Assembly: GCA_002307035.1 (NCBI GenBank)
Contig: DBTL01000005.1
Coordinates: 1 to 15,171 of the forward strand
Direction of reading: 5' to 3'
Length of the DNA: 15,171 nt
Source of the DNA: Bacteroides sp. UBA1317
GTDB taxonomy: Bacteria; Bacteroidota; Bacteroidia; Bacteroidales; Bacteroidaceae
Positions within the stretch are counted from its first letter, which is position 1. Each line of letters starts with the position of its first letter. Position numbers and translations under genes: made by a program. Below the pieces are notes generated by a model, which ran no database searches, was not told where the DNA came from, and saw nothing but the letters and a program-made list of their open reading frames with translations. Shown piece after piece: positions 6,780 through 14,785 of the stretch.

Positions 6780-8258
6780 ATGTTTTTTAAGCAAAAATCT
6801 AATGTTATATTCAGAAATTATGAATCCTTTGGCTATATAACGGACAATAGAAATTTCGGATATAAACTAACGAATAATGATGAAAACTACATTGGAGACA
6901 AAATTTTGTCGGAAACTGGAGCCATTTTTTTTTCTCTCTTAGATAGAAAGCCACAAGCTCTTGATGAACTTGTAAAAAAAATAAACGCATTGTTTTCAGA
7001 AGTTGACATTATAACAATAAAGAACGATATGATAGAATTTTACTGCATGCTTGAACAGGATGGATTTATTGTATCTGGCGAAACATTGCAGGAGTGCGAA
7101 GAAAAAGATACAAGGTTTTCGTATAAGATACTGGAACCCGATATAATAAAAAAAGATTTTTCTCCGTCTATTATTCACCCTAAAAAAGATACGCGAGACT
7201 TTTTTGAAGAATATTTTAAAGGCAAACCTCAGCTTACAAATTTGCATGTAGAGATCACAAGCAAGTGCAACGAAAGATGCTTACACTGTTATATTCCTCA
7301 TGAGAATAAAATAAATCATATTGACTCTGATTTATTTTATGATATTCTAAAACAATGTAAAGATATGAAGTTGTTGCATTTGACGTTAAGTGGTGGTGAA
7401 CCAATGTTGCACAAAAAAATTTGCAGTTTTTTAAGGAAATGCCGGGAATATAATTTTTCAATAAATGTGCTCAGTAATTTGACATTACTTGATGATGAAA
7501 TCGTCGAAGAAATGAAGGCAAATCCCCTTTTAGGTGTTCAAGTCTCCTTATACTCAATGAATCCCAACATTCACGATGAGATAACCCAAATGAAAGGGAG
7601 TTTTGAAAAAACAAAGAATGCAATTTTAAAACTGATTGATAACAATATTCCTTTGCAAATAAGTTGCCCAATAATGAAACAAAACAAGGATTGTTATGAT
7701 GATGTTATTCAATGGGCAAAAAAACATAAGGTTCATGTTGGAGCTGATTACGTCATCATAGCAGGATACAATCATACAACACAAAATTTGAATTGCCGCT
7801 TATCAATTGATGAGATCAAAGAAGTCATTAATAGCAAAGTTGTGAGTGATACAAAATATTTAGAGCAAATAGAACTGTCATCAGAAGAGAAAAAAGATAT
7901 TACATCAAATGATTTTGTTTGTAGCATTTGCCGTTTCTCTATTTGTATAACGGAGAACGGAGATGTATACCCATGTGCTGGTTGGCAGAATTATATTGTT
8001 GGCAATGTGAAAGAAACTTCTCTCAATGATATTTGGGATAATTCTGAAAAAGTGCAATATCTAAGAGGCTTGCGTAACAAAGACTTTCCTAAATGCATTC
8101 AATGTGTTGATAAAGAGTTTTGTACCATGTGTATGGTTAGAAATGCAAATGAGAGCCCTCTGGGAGAGCCGTTAGCAGTTAATGAGTATTTTTGTGATAT
8201 CACAAAAATCAATAAGAAAATAACGCTTGAATGGAAGGAAAAGCGTATGAATTCTTAA
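6780..8258 (+). CDS. Radical SAM/SPASM peptide maturase with N-terminal PqqD-like domain
   Basis: This 492-residue enzyme has three regions. Residues about 1-110 resemble a PqqD-type peptide-recognition domain (start FFKQKSNVIF, core TNNDENYIGD with LSETGAIFFSLL), which in RiPP pathways binds the leader. Residues about 152-345 are a radical SAM core with the cluster motif CNERCLHC (Cys163, Cys167, Cys170) and the SAM-binding SGGEP at 204-208. Residues about 378-475 are a cysteine-rich SPASM domain for further iron-sulfur clusters, with Cys381, 384, 389, 399 (DVYPCAG), 439, 442, 448, 451 and 472. It is apparently complete. It starts 65 bases after the small peptide gene, with a hairpin between them and no good ribosome binding site. 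Base composition is visibly richer in A+T than the housekeeping genes, suggesting transfer. The substrate is inferred to be the adjacent peptide; the bond formed cannot be told from sequence alone. Confidence 0.9.
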   Translation: MFFKQKSNVIFRNYESFGYITDNRNFGYKLTNNDENYIGDKILSETGAIFFSLLDRKPQALDELVKKINALFSEVDIITIKNDMIEFYCMLEQDGFIVSGETLQECEEKDTRFSYKILEPDIIKKDFSPSIIHPKKDTRDFFEEYFKGKPQLTNLHVEITSKCNERCLHCYIPHENKINHIDSDLFYDILKQCKDMKLLHLTLSGGEPMLHKKICSFLRKCREYNFSINVLSNLTLLDDEIVEEMKANPLLGVQVSLYSMNPNIHDEITQMKGSFEKTKNAILKLIDNNIPLQISCPIMKQNKDCYDDVIQWAKKHKVHVGADYVIIAGYNHTTQNLNCRLSIDEIKEVINSKVVSDTKYLEQIELSSEEKKDITSNDFVCSICRFSICITENGDVYPCAGWQNYIVGNVKETSLNDIWDNSEKVQYLRGLRNKDFPKCIQCVDKEFCTMCMVRNANESPLGEPLAVNEYFCDITKINKKITLEWKEKRMNS

Positions 8259-8444
8259 TCTGTGATGCAATGAAGTAATCCCCAGTACAATCTCGCCTTT
8301 TAGTTATTAAATTAATCAAAAATTTGTGGAATCTCCAATAAATGCCGGAATTCCTAAATATATCATTAGAGCTATTAGAAACCACTTATTTGTAATTCAA
8401 AACCCTGTGATTTAAGACCGCTTGAAATCAGATTTTTTCACTAA
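8259..8444. other. Non-coding stretch after the maturase gene
   Basis: No transporter, protease or immunity gene and no clear terminator is seen here. A 17-codon frame at about 8342 has no ribosome binding site and is not supported. The region is A+T-rich. Confidence 0.5.
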
Positions 8445-8705
8445 TCATGATTTACTCCATTTCAGATTATGACCCCACTTTGTATGTGAATTTATGCGAC
8501 ATACATATTTTTTTCGCTCATTTAATCCCAATTTGTTAATTAAACACTCATCATCCCATACATAATTTTCTTTATCTCCATTGTCTCTTAAGGTTTCCAA
8601 AACAGGCATTTGCTCATTATTAATCACAAGGTCGTATATTTCATAATAAAACAATTCTTTGTCGCCATTATCCAAATTAATCAAAGGTGGCAGCATATAG
8701 AGCAT
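8445..8705 (-). CDS. Hypothetical small protein, doubtful
   Basis: An 86-residue reverse-strand frame, possibly starting at the second methionine (MLPPLINLDNGDKELF). The composition looks protein-like and acidic in the middle (DNGDKENYVWDDE), ending HTKWGHNLKW. I do not recognise a family. A stop codon directly abuts the proposed ATG, there is no visible ribosome binding site, and no neighbour shares its strand within 700 bases. It could be a real small gene, a fragment of a larger lost gene, or chance. It is convergent with the maturase, leaving 186 bases between them. Confidence 0.35.
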   Translation of the reverse strand: MLYMLPPLINLDNGDKELFYYEIYDLVINNEQMPVLETLRDNGDKENYVWDDECLINKLGLNERKKYVCRINSHTKWGHNLKWSKS

Positions 8706-8847
8706 TTATCTTTGTTCATTCATATGCTTTTTATTTGGCGCAAAAAAAAGCAAACGAAACAAAATCTAATGTGTTGATTTTCTGAATTTCGCATACCTAT
8801 AAACTCGTTTCATTTCCTTAATTTTGAAACATTAAAAAGGAGGTATT
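8706..8847 (+). promoter_or_regulatory. Leader region of the integrase remnant
   Basis: Two TAnnTTTG-type boxes are present, TATCTTTG at 8707-8714 and TAATTTTG at 8819-8826, neither with a good -33 element. A strong Shine-Dalgarno AAGGAGG at 8837-8843 stands 4 bases before ATG 8848. The 12-base block TAAAAAGGAGGT at 8833-8844 is identical to that before the peptide gene. Confidence 0.35.
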
Positions 8848-9460
8848 ATGAAGCAAGAAATGATGAACATTTTGGTCTACATTATTAAGACCAGAAAATT
8901 GAGAAACGAAGAATGTCCCGTATTACTTAGGGTAACTATTGACGGGGCTTACAGTGACATCCGTATTAACCGCTACGTTAAAAAAGAAATCTGGGATGCA
9001 AATTAGGTATGTGCCGGGGAAAGAGGCGGGAAGTCAGCGAGCTTAACGACTATATCCGCAGCCTCCATACCGTTTGTATGAAATCCATCGGAACATGGTA
9101 TTGCAAGACGAATATTCCACTCCCGATGCTCTTCTGAAAAAACTCTTTAACAAGAAAACAAAAAAAACCGTTCTGCAATTTTTCAAAGAGCATAATGAAG
9201 AAAGCCGACTGCGGATCGGACTGGATTATGCCTACTCCACCATTAACAGGTACGATAACTGTTATAAGTCCCTGCAAATCGTAATAGAGAAAGAATACGG
9301 AAAACCCTATATAACTTTTAGTGAGACTTATTCGGAAATACAAACTTTATCTGACGGTTTATAAAGGCTTTTTACATCGATGATCTCAGTAACGATACGA
9401 CCGTCAATTTCGTAAAAGAGGGACACCACACAATCAATCCTCGTATAGAATTGAGGGTAA
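8848..9460 (+). pseudogene. Broken tyrosine recombinase (integrase) of a Bacteroides mobile element
   Basis: The N-terminal arm-binding part reads MNILVYIIKTRKLRNEECPV from residue 6, then LLRVTIDGAYSDIR and KKEIWDAN, stopping at TAG 9004-9006. The continuation GMCRGKRREVSELNDYIRSL lies in a second frame just after. A further shift near 9073 leads to YEIHRNMVLQDEYSTPDALL and the core-binding region up to a stop at 9362-9364. A last fragment in yet another frame (FYIDDLSNDTTVNFVKEGHH) runs to about 9460. The catalytic domain with its Arg...His-x-x-Arg...Tyr residues is absent, since the reverse-strand operon begins here. The protein is dead. It presumably once moved the element whose relaxase remnant lies at 5466-6255. 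Confidence 0.8.
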
Positions 9461-9467
9461 TATATAT

Positions 9468-12008
9468 CTATAAAGTAAAATCACTTATATTTTTTTTGTC
9501 TGTGAAACTATAGCTATTACTATAGATTGTCTTGATTCGGTATTTACCTCCTTGAACAGTATCAATCTTACATATCCCTAATTTTTCTGCTTTTTTATAA
9601 GTGCCATATCTACTTGCATCAACAATTTCGTCCAACATTTCTAAAACATGTGGAGGATAGAAAGAATTACTGTTGGCAGCGGACAACTTTTCAAGATAAT
9701 CTTTTAACCCATCATTGGGCAATCCACATTTATCAAAAATATTTAAGCAACAAAGAATAATCTGCTCTTTAACAACAGGTTCCTGCCTACCTAAACTATT
9801 ATAAGCTAGAGCTACGTCAAGAAGAATATGATATAAGGTTTTATTCAGAAGATCATTATGGCGGAAAGTTAAATCATCTTGTTCTTTTGCATATTTTGCA
9901 ATTTTTCGGCATTGGTGTAATAAGGTAAATTGCACCAAGATAGATTGAATTGATTCTAGATACAGATAGTGCAGCTTTTTCTTCCAATCGGCAATATTAG
10001 TTTCTTTTGGGAATGATGTATATTCATTAAAATGGCAAATAGCAGTAATGGTATACGAACTCAATAAGAAGCGTAAATAGTCAATGATACCTATAACGTG
10101 CTCCTCATTAAATTGCGCTCTTTTTAGATTGGAGCAATATTTTTCTGTTAACTTCTTTACAATATTAAAAGGTCGGGTTATATCATTGCCAATTTTCACA
10201 CAGCTATCACACTCCTCTATGCTTCCCACCTTTCTATCCTTACCTTCAGTTGCAGAAGCCTCTTCTTCTTCATCCATTAATTCATCTAAAATAGCATTGC
10301 TTTTATTTTCAAGAATATACTCCAAGCTTTGCCATAATCTTGAGGTAATATGTCCAGAAGCTATTCTCGACAAAACTGAAGTGTCGTTTGAAGCTGCTAT
10401 TGCTTCATCATAACTTAATGTAGAGATATTCTTTTCTGCTATCGCTTCTTTATTTTCGCGAAGACCACCATGCGATGAAGCACGTTTTGCGCCAGTATCT
10501 TCTCTATATAATTGAGTTAAATAATCTGCAATTTCTAACTCATTAAACTGCCCTACCTCGATCTTACCTATAATTTCACGTATGTTGCGCAGATTTTTTT
10601 CAGGATTTGTATTTCTTAGTTTATCAATTCTATTGACTGGTTGCTTGTTTGAAATAATAGCACCATTAGTATCAACAAAAGCGCAATATTGAGGAAGCCA
10701 ATCAGGATCAGACTGTTCTATAGACAAAGTAAACTCAAATATCTCCTGTTGGCCATCATTTATCTGGAAGGAAAAACATTCAACTCCATCTCGTCCGAAT
10801 GCGGTCAGATAACAGGACTCTGTAAATATATGTCTTGAGTTGACATATATTTTAAGTTGTCGCCTCTCTAAATCTATGGATTTAATGATGTGTTTAGTAC
10901 GACTATTTAAGGCCGGAGCGTTTTCTCCGTAATATCCTTGCCGAGAAAATGCTGCTATGTTTTTTATAGGCTTACTGACCTTGTTAATCCCTAGAGTATT
11001 CAAAAAATCAAAAGATAATGAAGCATATAGTACGCATAGTTCGTCATTCTGATAGGAAAAATTGGAAGAACCCATCGCTGCAATTGTCGCATTTGCACTA
11101 CCGACCAAGCAATATTCCTTTTCTGTAGATTTGAAATGAAAGATTTTAGCATGCAACATTCTACCATCCCCTAAAGCATTATTAGTGATTTTCCCTCTGG
11201 TTGCTTCGTTGAAATCATAAAAGACTATTCTTTCGTCTGCTTCTATTCGTGTCGGTGGCAAGCCATCGTTTTCTTGTAGATATATATTCAAATTGGCATT
11301 CGGAAATAATTGACAAAAATCCTTCAATAAAGCACCATCTTCGTCATAATAGGGGCATACGATTGTTATATCTTCTATATCATTAATTGGGATAAGATTT
11401 GATAGTTGATGATAGATGCTAGTGCCTTTCTCATTATAGAGCAGTGCTGCATCAAGATTTTTGTCAATATTATAAAATTGATGTTTTACAAGTTTTTCAT
11501 TTGAAAATAAATCACAGCAGCCTGTTATGGTCTTACATATTCTTTCAGCGGAATATCCATCCATTTGTTTGGTAAATCTGATAAGATATTCCCATAGTTC
11601 GAGAAGTAATGGTAATTCTGTTTTATCAGCAGAATCAGCATAAAATCCAGAAAACACCTCATGATTTTTGCCATGCCCCCCTGGAGTTATGTTACCCGAA
11701 CCAAAAATTGCAAGCAAACTGCTATCCCCTATGAAAAAATTAATTTTAGGATGAAAGGCTCCTGAGGATTTAATGCCATTTACTGCATATGCTTGGTTAA
11801 TGCTTTTAAGGTAATTTGAAGACACTCCTAATGAGAAGTTCAACATATTTTGATCTACCAAAACATTTACGCTAGTTACCCACTTCTCCTTTAGAATTCT
11901 TAAAACCTGTCCCTCAAAATGATGAAAATTGAAGGAAAATGTAGTTAGAACAGCAGAATGAAAATTATTCTTTCCTCCAGGAATCTCTTTGTATATTTTA
12001 CGCTCCAT
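9468..12008 (-). CDS. Large protein with paired phospholipase D-type HKD motifs, putative defence nuclease/effector
   Basis: The approximately 846-residue protein carries two PLD-superfamily active-site motifs. The first is HPK at residues 87-89 with GSGN at 104-107; the second is HAK at 287-289 with GSAN at 304-307 (numbered from the GTG at 12011). Two HKD halves in one chain form a complete active site in this superfamily, whose members include nucleases and phospholipases. The region 211-245 (ITIVCPYYDEDG) looks like the strand and loop before the second half. The C-terminal half, after an acidic stretch around 575-590 (DELMDEEEEAS), has no motif I recognise and is probably helical. ATG 12008 overlaps the TGA of the preceding gene by one base, so I prefer it over GTG 12011. 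It is the last gene of the operon and converges on the broken integrase. No helicase or methylase motif is present. The substrate is unknown. Confidence 0.8.
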   Translation of the reverse strand: MERKIYKEIPGGKNNFHSAVLTTFSFNFHHFEGQVLRILKEKWVTSVNVLVDQNMLNFSLGVSSNYLKSINQAYAVNGIKSSGAFHPKINFFIGDSSLLAIFGSGNITPGGHGKNHEVFSGFYADSADKTELPLLLELWEYLIRFTKQMDGYSAERICKTITGCCDLFSNEKLVKHQFYNIDKNLDAALLYNEKGTSIYHQLSNLIPINDIEDITIVCPYYDEDGALLKDFCQLFPNANLNIYLQENDGLPPTRIEADERIVFYDFNEATRGKITNNALGDGRMLHAKIFHFKSTEKEYCLVGSANATIAAMGSSNFSYQNDELCVLYASLSFDFLNTLGINKVSKPIKNIAAFSRQGYYGENAPALNSRTKHIIKSIDLERRQLKIYVNSRHIFTESCYLTAFGRDGVECFSFQINDGQQEIFEFTLSIEQSDPDWLPQYCAFVDTNGAIISNKQPVNRIDKLRNTNPEKNLRNIREIIGKIEVGQFNELEIADYLTQLYREDTGAKRASSHGGLRENKEAIAEKNISTLSYDEAIAASNDTSVLSRIASGHITSRLWQSLEYILENKSNAILDELMDEEEEASATEGKDRKVGSIEECDSCVKIGNDITRPFNIVKKLTEKYCSNLKRAQFNEEHVIGIIDYLRFLLSSYTITAICHFNEYTSFPKETNIADWKKKLHYLYLESIQSILVQFTLLHQCRKIAKYAKEQDDLTFRHNDLLNKTLYHILLDVALAYNSLGRQEPVVKEQIILCCLNIFDKCGLPNDGLKDYLEKLSAANSNSFYPPHVLEMLDEIVDASRYGTYKKAEKLGICKIDTVQGGKYRIKTIYSNSYSFTDKKNISDFTL

Positions 12009-13546
12009 CACAAACTATTTAATAATTCCCATCCTAATTTAGTAAGATTCTCTTCTGCATCAATATAACCCAAATCAAGCATGAAATTATGTAATGATTG
12101 AATCCTCGGAGTAGTGCCTCGTGGTTGTATAGTCTCAATATGGACAATACACCTGTCTTCTATAAGAAATTTCAACAGATTCGCTTCGCCGTTACCCATT
12201 TTTCGGTAGGCGATTGACATATGGCTATTAATTAATGTTTTCACTATCCTGTCTATATATTCGCGATAGTTTGCATCCAAATTCTTATTAATATATATGT
12301 CAAGATGTTCAGACAGATTTCCTTTTTGATAGTCTATATAATTATTAAGTTCAAAACTTTTGATTTGCTCTTGATATCGTTCTGTAAAGTTATATATCAC
12401 CGTTAATATTGAAGCAGATTTACTTGCAGCATAATAAGAGAATTCCTTTTTCACAGTACCTCTGATGTCGGCTAGTTCATCTGGAATACTTCTCTTCTCA
12501 ATTAGCTCCAAGATATCTTTCAAAATATCCTCGCCGTTTATTCCGAGAAGGGCAGTGGTTTCTCTTAGTATCTCTGATTCGAAATCCTTCAGGTAACTAT
12601 CAAATTCTAAAATAGCCCCTTCAGTATTGAATAAAAAAGCCCAAAATATAGATGAAAGAGCATAATGGACAGCCTCATTAAGATAATAGTAAAACCACCC
12701 AAATTGTGAAGAGTTTGGGTCTATGCTTTGAGAAGTATTATTGAATATCCATAGAGGGAATTCATTCAAAGGCACGCCCTCTGCTTTTGATTGTAAATAC
12801 AATCTTATAGACTCGATTCTTTTATGGGAAGATTTGCCATCTCTTGTCCTAAAGTTATCTCCATCCTGTTCCAATAGAAGATTATTTAGTAATAACCATT
12901 CTTCGCTCAATTCTGTTAAAGCGTTGAGGCGAAAAGACATTATTTTATCGAAATCCTCCCAGACACAAGTTCCTTTTCTGATTAGTTCGAGAAAATAGAT
13001 TCTTTCATTAACAGGAATCGCAGAACGGAATGATTCTGCGATTTTCCGCCCTTTATGCTTTATATGGAAATATTTTTCTACAACTTCAATCAGTTCAAGA
13101 TTAATGAGGGAACCAGCATAATATTGACCTAAGGCTCCTGATCTATAATCCCAATATAATTCTTTACCTGGTTTGTCAGCCCCTTGTACTAAAGAATAAG
13201 TTCCGTCTAGTTTGTGTTTAGTGGCGTAATTACTTCCCGGCACATTGGTAGCATTCGGTTCTTTTATGACCATGAGAAAGGCCATAATCAATTCGGCTCT
13301 TCTGATAAATTTATATTGGGCTTGAGGGGTTTGTTTTTCTCTTTTCAGATTTAATTTATCATACTCATCTAAGAGCCAACAATAGAAACTATAATACCGA
13401 ATTCGTCCAGTCAAGTTTGTCATTCCCGGCAAAAGCCTTCCATAAACAGTTATTGAACTATTCTGGATTCCTAACGGGTCACGCCCCCTAATAAAACCAC
13501 CGTTTTCTGCCCAAAAAGGCATTATATGTGTGTCCGATTTATACAT
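12008..13546 (-). CDS. Uncharacterised 512-residue protein of the AbiGi/HKD operon
   Basis: I do not recognise a firmly named family. The N-terminus holds a striking conserved-looking block, GRDPLGIQ at residues 21-28 followed by GRLLPGMTNLTGRIRYYSFY at 36-55 and the sequence CWLLDEYDK; it is reminiscent of the uncharacterised DUF6361-type proteins, but that is only a visual impression. The rest is rich in predicted helices with charged residues (for example LKDILELIEKRSIPDELADI around residue 340-360) and has no nuclease, NTPase or membrane signature. The C-terminal part, with GNGEANLLKFLIEDRCIVHI, may be a small winged-helix-like domain, which is speculative. It starts 17 bases after the AbiGi-like gene and ends overlapping the HKD gene, so the three are probably co-translated parts of one system. 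Confidence 0.75.
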   Translation of the reverse strand: MYKSDTHIMPFWAENGGFIRGRDPLGIQNSSITVYGRLLPGMTNLTGRIRYYSFYCWLLDEYDKLNLKREKQTPQAQYKFIRRAELIMAFLMVIKEPNATNVPGSNYATKHKLDGTYSLVQGADKPGKELYWDYRSGALGQYYAGSLINLELIEVVEKYFHIKHKGRKIAESFRSAIPVNERIYFLELIRKGTCVWEDFDKIMSFRLNALTELSEEWLLLNNLLLEQDGDNFRTRDGKSSHKRIESIRLYLQSKAEGVPLNEFPLWIFNNTSQSIDPNSSQFGWFYYYLNEAVHYALSSIFWAFLFNTEGAILEFDSYLKDFESEILRETTALLGINGEDILKDILELIEKRSIPDELADIRGTVKKEFSYYAASKSASILTVIYNFTERYQEQIKSFELNNYIDYQKGNLSEHLDIYINKNLDANYREYIDRIVKTLINSHMSIAYRKMGNGEANLLKFLIEDRCIVHIETIQPRGTTPRIQSLHNFMLDLGYIDAEENLTKLGWELLNSL

Positions 13547-13563
13547 ATTAGATAATTAATGCG

Positions 13564-14397
13564 CTAATAATCTTTTTTAATCCTCTGAAAAGAGGTTATT
13601 CGAGATATTAATATTCGCTTTTGTTTGTCATTTACAGTTTGCCCAAACAGATCTTTCAACTTCCATATATAGTCAATAAGTGATGGAATAGTAGTTTCCT
13701 GATCTACTATCAAGTGAGTTATATAATCTACTCCGACAGGAAGAATTGTATTGAATAATTTTTTGGGTTCTTTAGCATTTCCTCTCCATTCATTATACTC
13801 CTCTTCATTTAACCATTTACAAGGATTGCCATCAATCTTAATCCCTTCGGGAATTACGAATCTCCATTCTCTTTCATTGTAAAAAATTATTTTTCTTCCT
13901 TTCTTCCCTGCACCTGCATAAGGTTTAGTGAATCCCAAAAGAGAATTTGACAAATATTTTATTTGAGAAGATTTTGCGAACATGCCTAATGTCGCTCCAA
14001 TACTTCCACTAATATCAATCTTAACATTAGGATATTCTGTATCTTGAGTACGCTTAGTTATATTAGCTTGCATGCCTTCGTATTCTTTTTTATGTGAACT
14101 TAAACTATTAGCAAGAATCTCTGAGTGGCAATATATCACAGGGTTTAAGTATGTTATATCTTCATTTGCCAGAAGCTTGTCTTTATCAAGTCCTATTATA
14201 TAAATACCATAATCTTTCTTGTGTTGATCTGTGCGGCTTAAAGGGATATCACAAAAGGACACCATTGGTATTCCCATAAAAGAATCTTGGAAATATTCCT
14301 TACAATAGGTTATACGAAATCCCTCTTTCAATATCTTTTTGAGGGTTATGTAGTTTTTAGTAAAGTGAAAAAGTGTGCCAATATTATTGTCTGCCAT
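13564..14397 (-). CDS. AbiGi-like abortive-infection protein
   Basis: The 277-residue protein resembles the AbiGi family named from the lactococcal AbiG abortive-infection system. Signatures are LFHFTKNYITLKKILKEGF at residues 9-27, IPMVSFCDIPLS at 43-54 followed by the DYGIYIIGL strand, NPVIY at 85-89 and NEREWRFVIPE at 174-184. The His11 motif with a later EREWR block is also like DUF2971 proteins and recalls the H...E layout of ADP-ribosyltransferase-type folds; that link is inference. In the classical system AbiGi is paired with AbiGii, an antitoxin/toxin-like pair, but no AbiGii-like nucleotidyltransferase is visible here. It is the first gene of a three-gene operon with an uncharacterised protein and a two-HKD protein. 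Its role, sensor, antitoxin or modifying enzyme, is open. Confidence 0.8.
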   Translation of the reverse strand: MADNNIGTLFHFTKNYITLKKILKEGFRITYCKEYFQDSFMGIPMVSFCDIPLSRTDQHKKDYGIYIIGLDKDKLLANEDITYLNPVIYCHSEILANSLSSHKKEYEGMQANITKRTQDTEYPNVKIDISGSIGATLGMFAKSSQIKYLSNSLLGFTKPYAGAGKKGRKIIFYNEREWRFVIPEGIKIDGNPCKWLNEEEYNEWRGNAKEPKKLFNTILPVGVDYITHLIVDQETTIPSLIDYIWKLKDLFGQTVNDKQKRILISRITSFQRIKKDY

Positions 14398-14785
14398 AGT
14401 AATTATTTCAAATTTAATTCAACGAAATCGCATTAAAAGTAATCATTTAGCACGAAAGAGTAAAAGAAAAAACAGATAATAATACATATATACTGAAATA
14501 ATTTGACGTTTTAATTAGACACATTTTTGCATCGCTTACCTTTCAACTTGTAGCGGTGTATTCTTTTTTCTGCCCACATCTTCTTATCGCTTCTTCCTCT
14601 TTTTAATGTATTTCAGACTTCAGCGTTACAGACTAAATGCGCCGAGAATGTTTTTGACCAAAGTGTCCTTAAGTATCTTGCATTAGCTAACAAGCGTATA
14701 AGACAATAAAAAATAAAAGTTCATAAGTATCCTTGGTTATGTTATAACGTAACAAGAAGCTTCCTTTTTTCGTGACCTTTGCGGA
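14398..14785. other. Non-coding stretch between the AbiGi operon and a rightward pseudogene
   Basis: No gene is seen in these A+T-rich 388 bases between divergent genes. The notable item is an imperfect 18-bp palindrome, GTTATGTTATAACGTAAC at 14736-14753, matching its own reverse complement at 16 of 18 positions. It lies about 20 bases before GACCTTTG (14774-14781), a near match to the -7 element for the following gene, so it may be an operator. Confidence 0.4.
14409..14438 (-). promoter_or_regulatory. Possible promoter of the AbiGi operon
   Basis: On the reverse strand, TAAATTTG (14416-14409) fits the -7 element, with TTTT (14438-14435) 18 bases upstream as a weak -33 element. The box ends only 11 bases before the start codon, which would leave a very short leader, so another promoter further upstream is equally possible. 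Confidence 0.25.

Noticed and set aside
8342..8395. 17-codon ORF after the maturase as a second precursor peptide
   Set aside because: No ribosome binding site, no cysteine and no resemblance to the first peptide.
9074..9364. A separate 96-residue hypothetical gene
   Set aside because: It begins only with TTG and continues the integrase sequence from the two preceding frames; it is part of the broken integrase.
12009..12011. GTG start for the HKD protein
   Set aside because: The ATG directly after it overlaps the upstream stop by one base, a common coupled arrangement, and is the stronger start codon; the difference is one residue.
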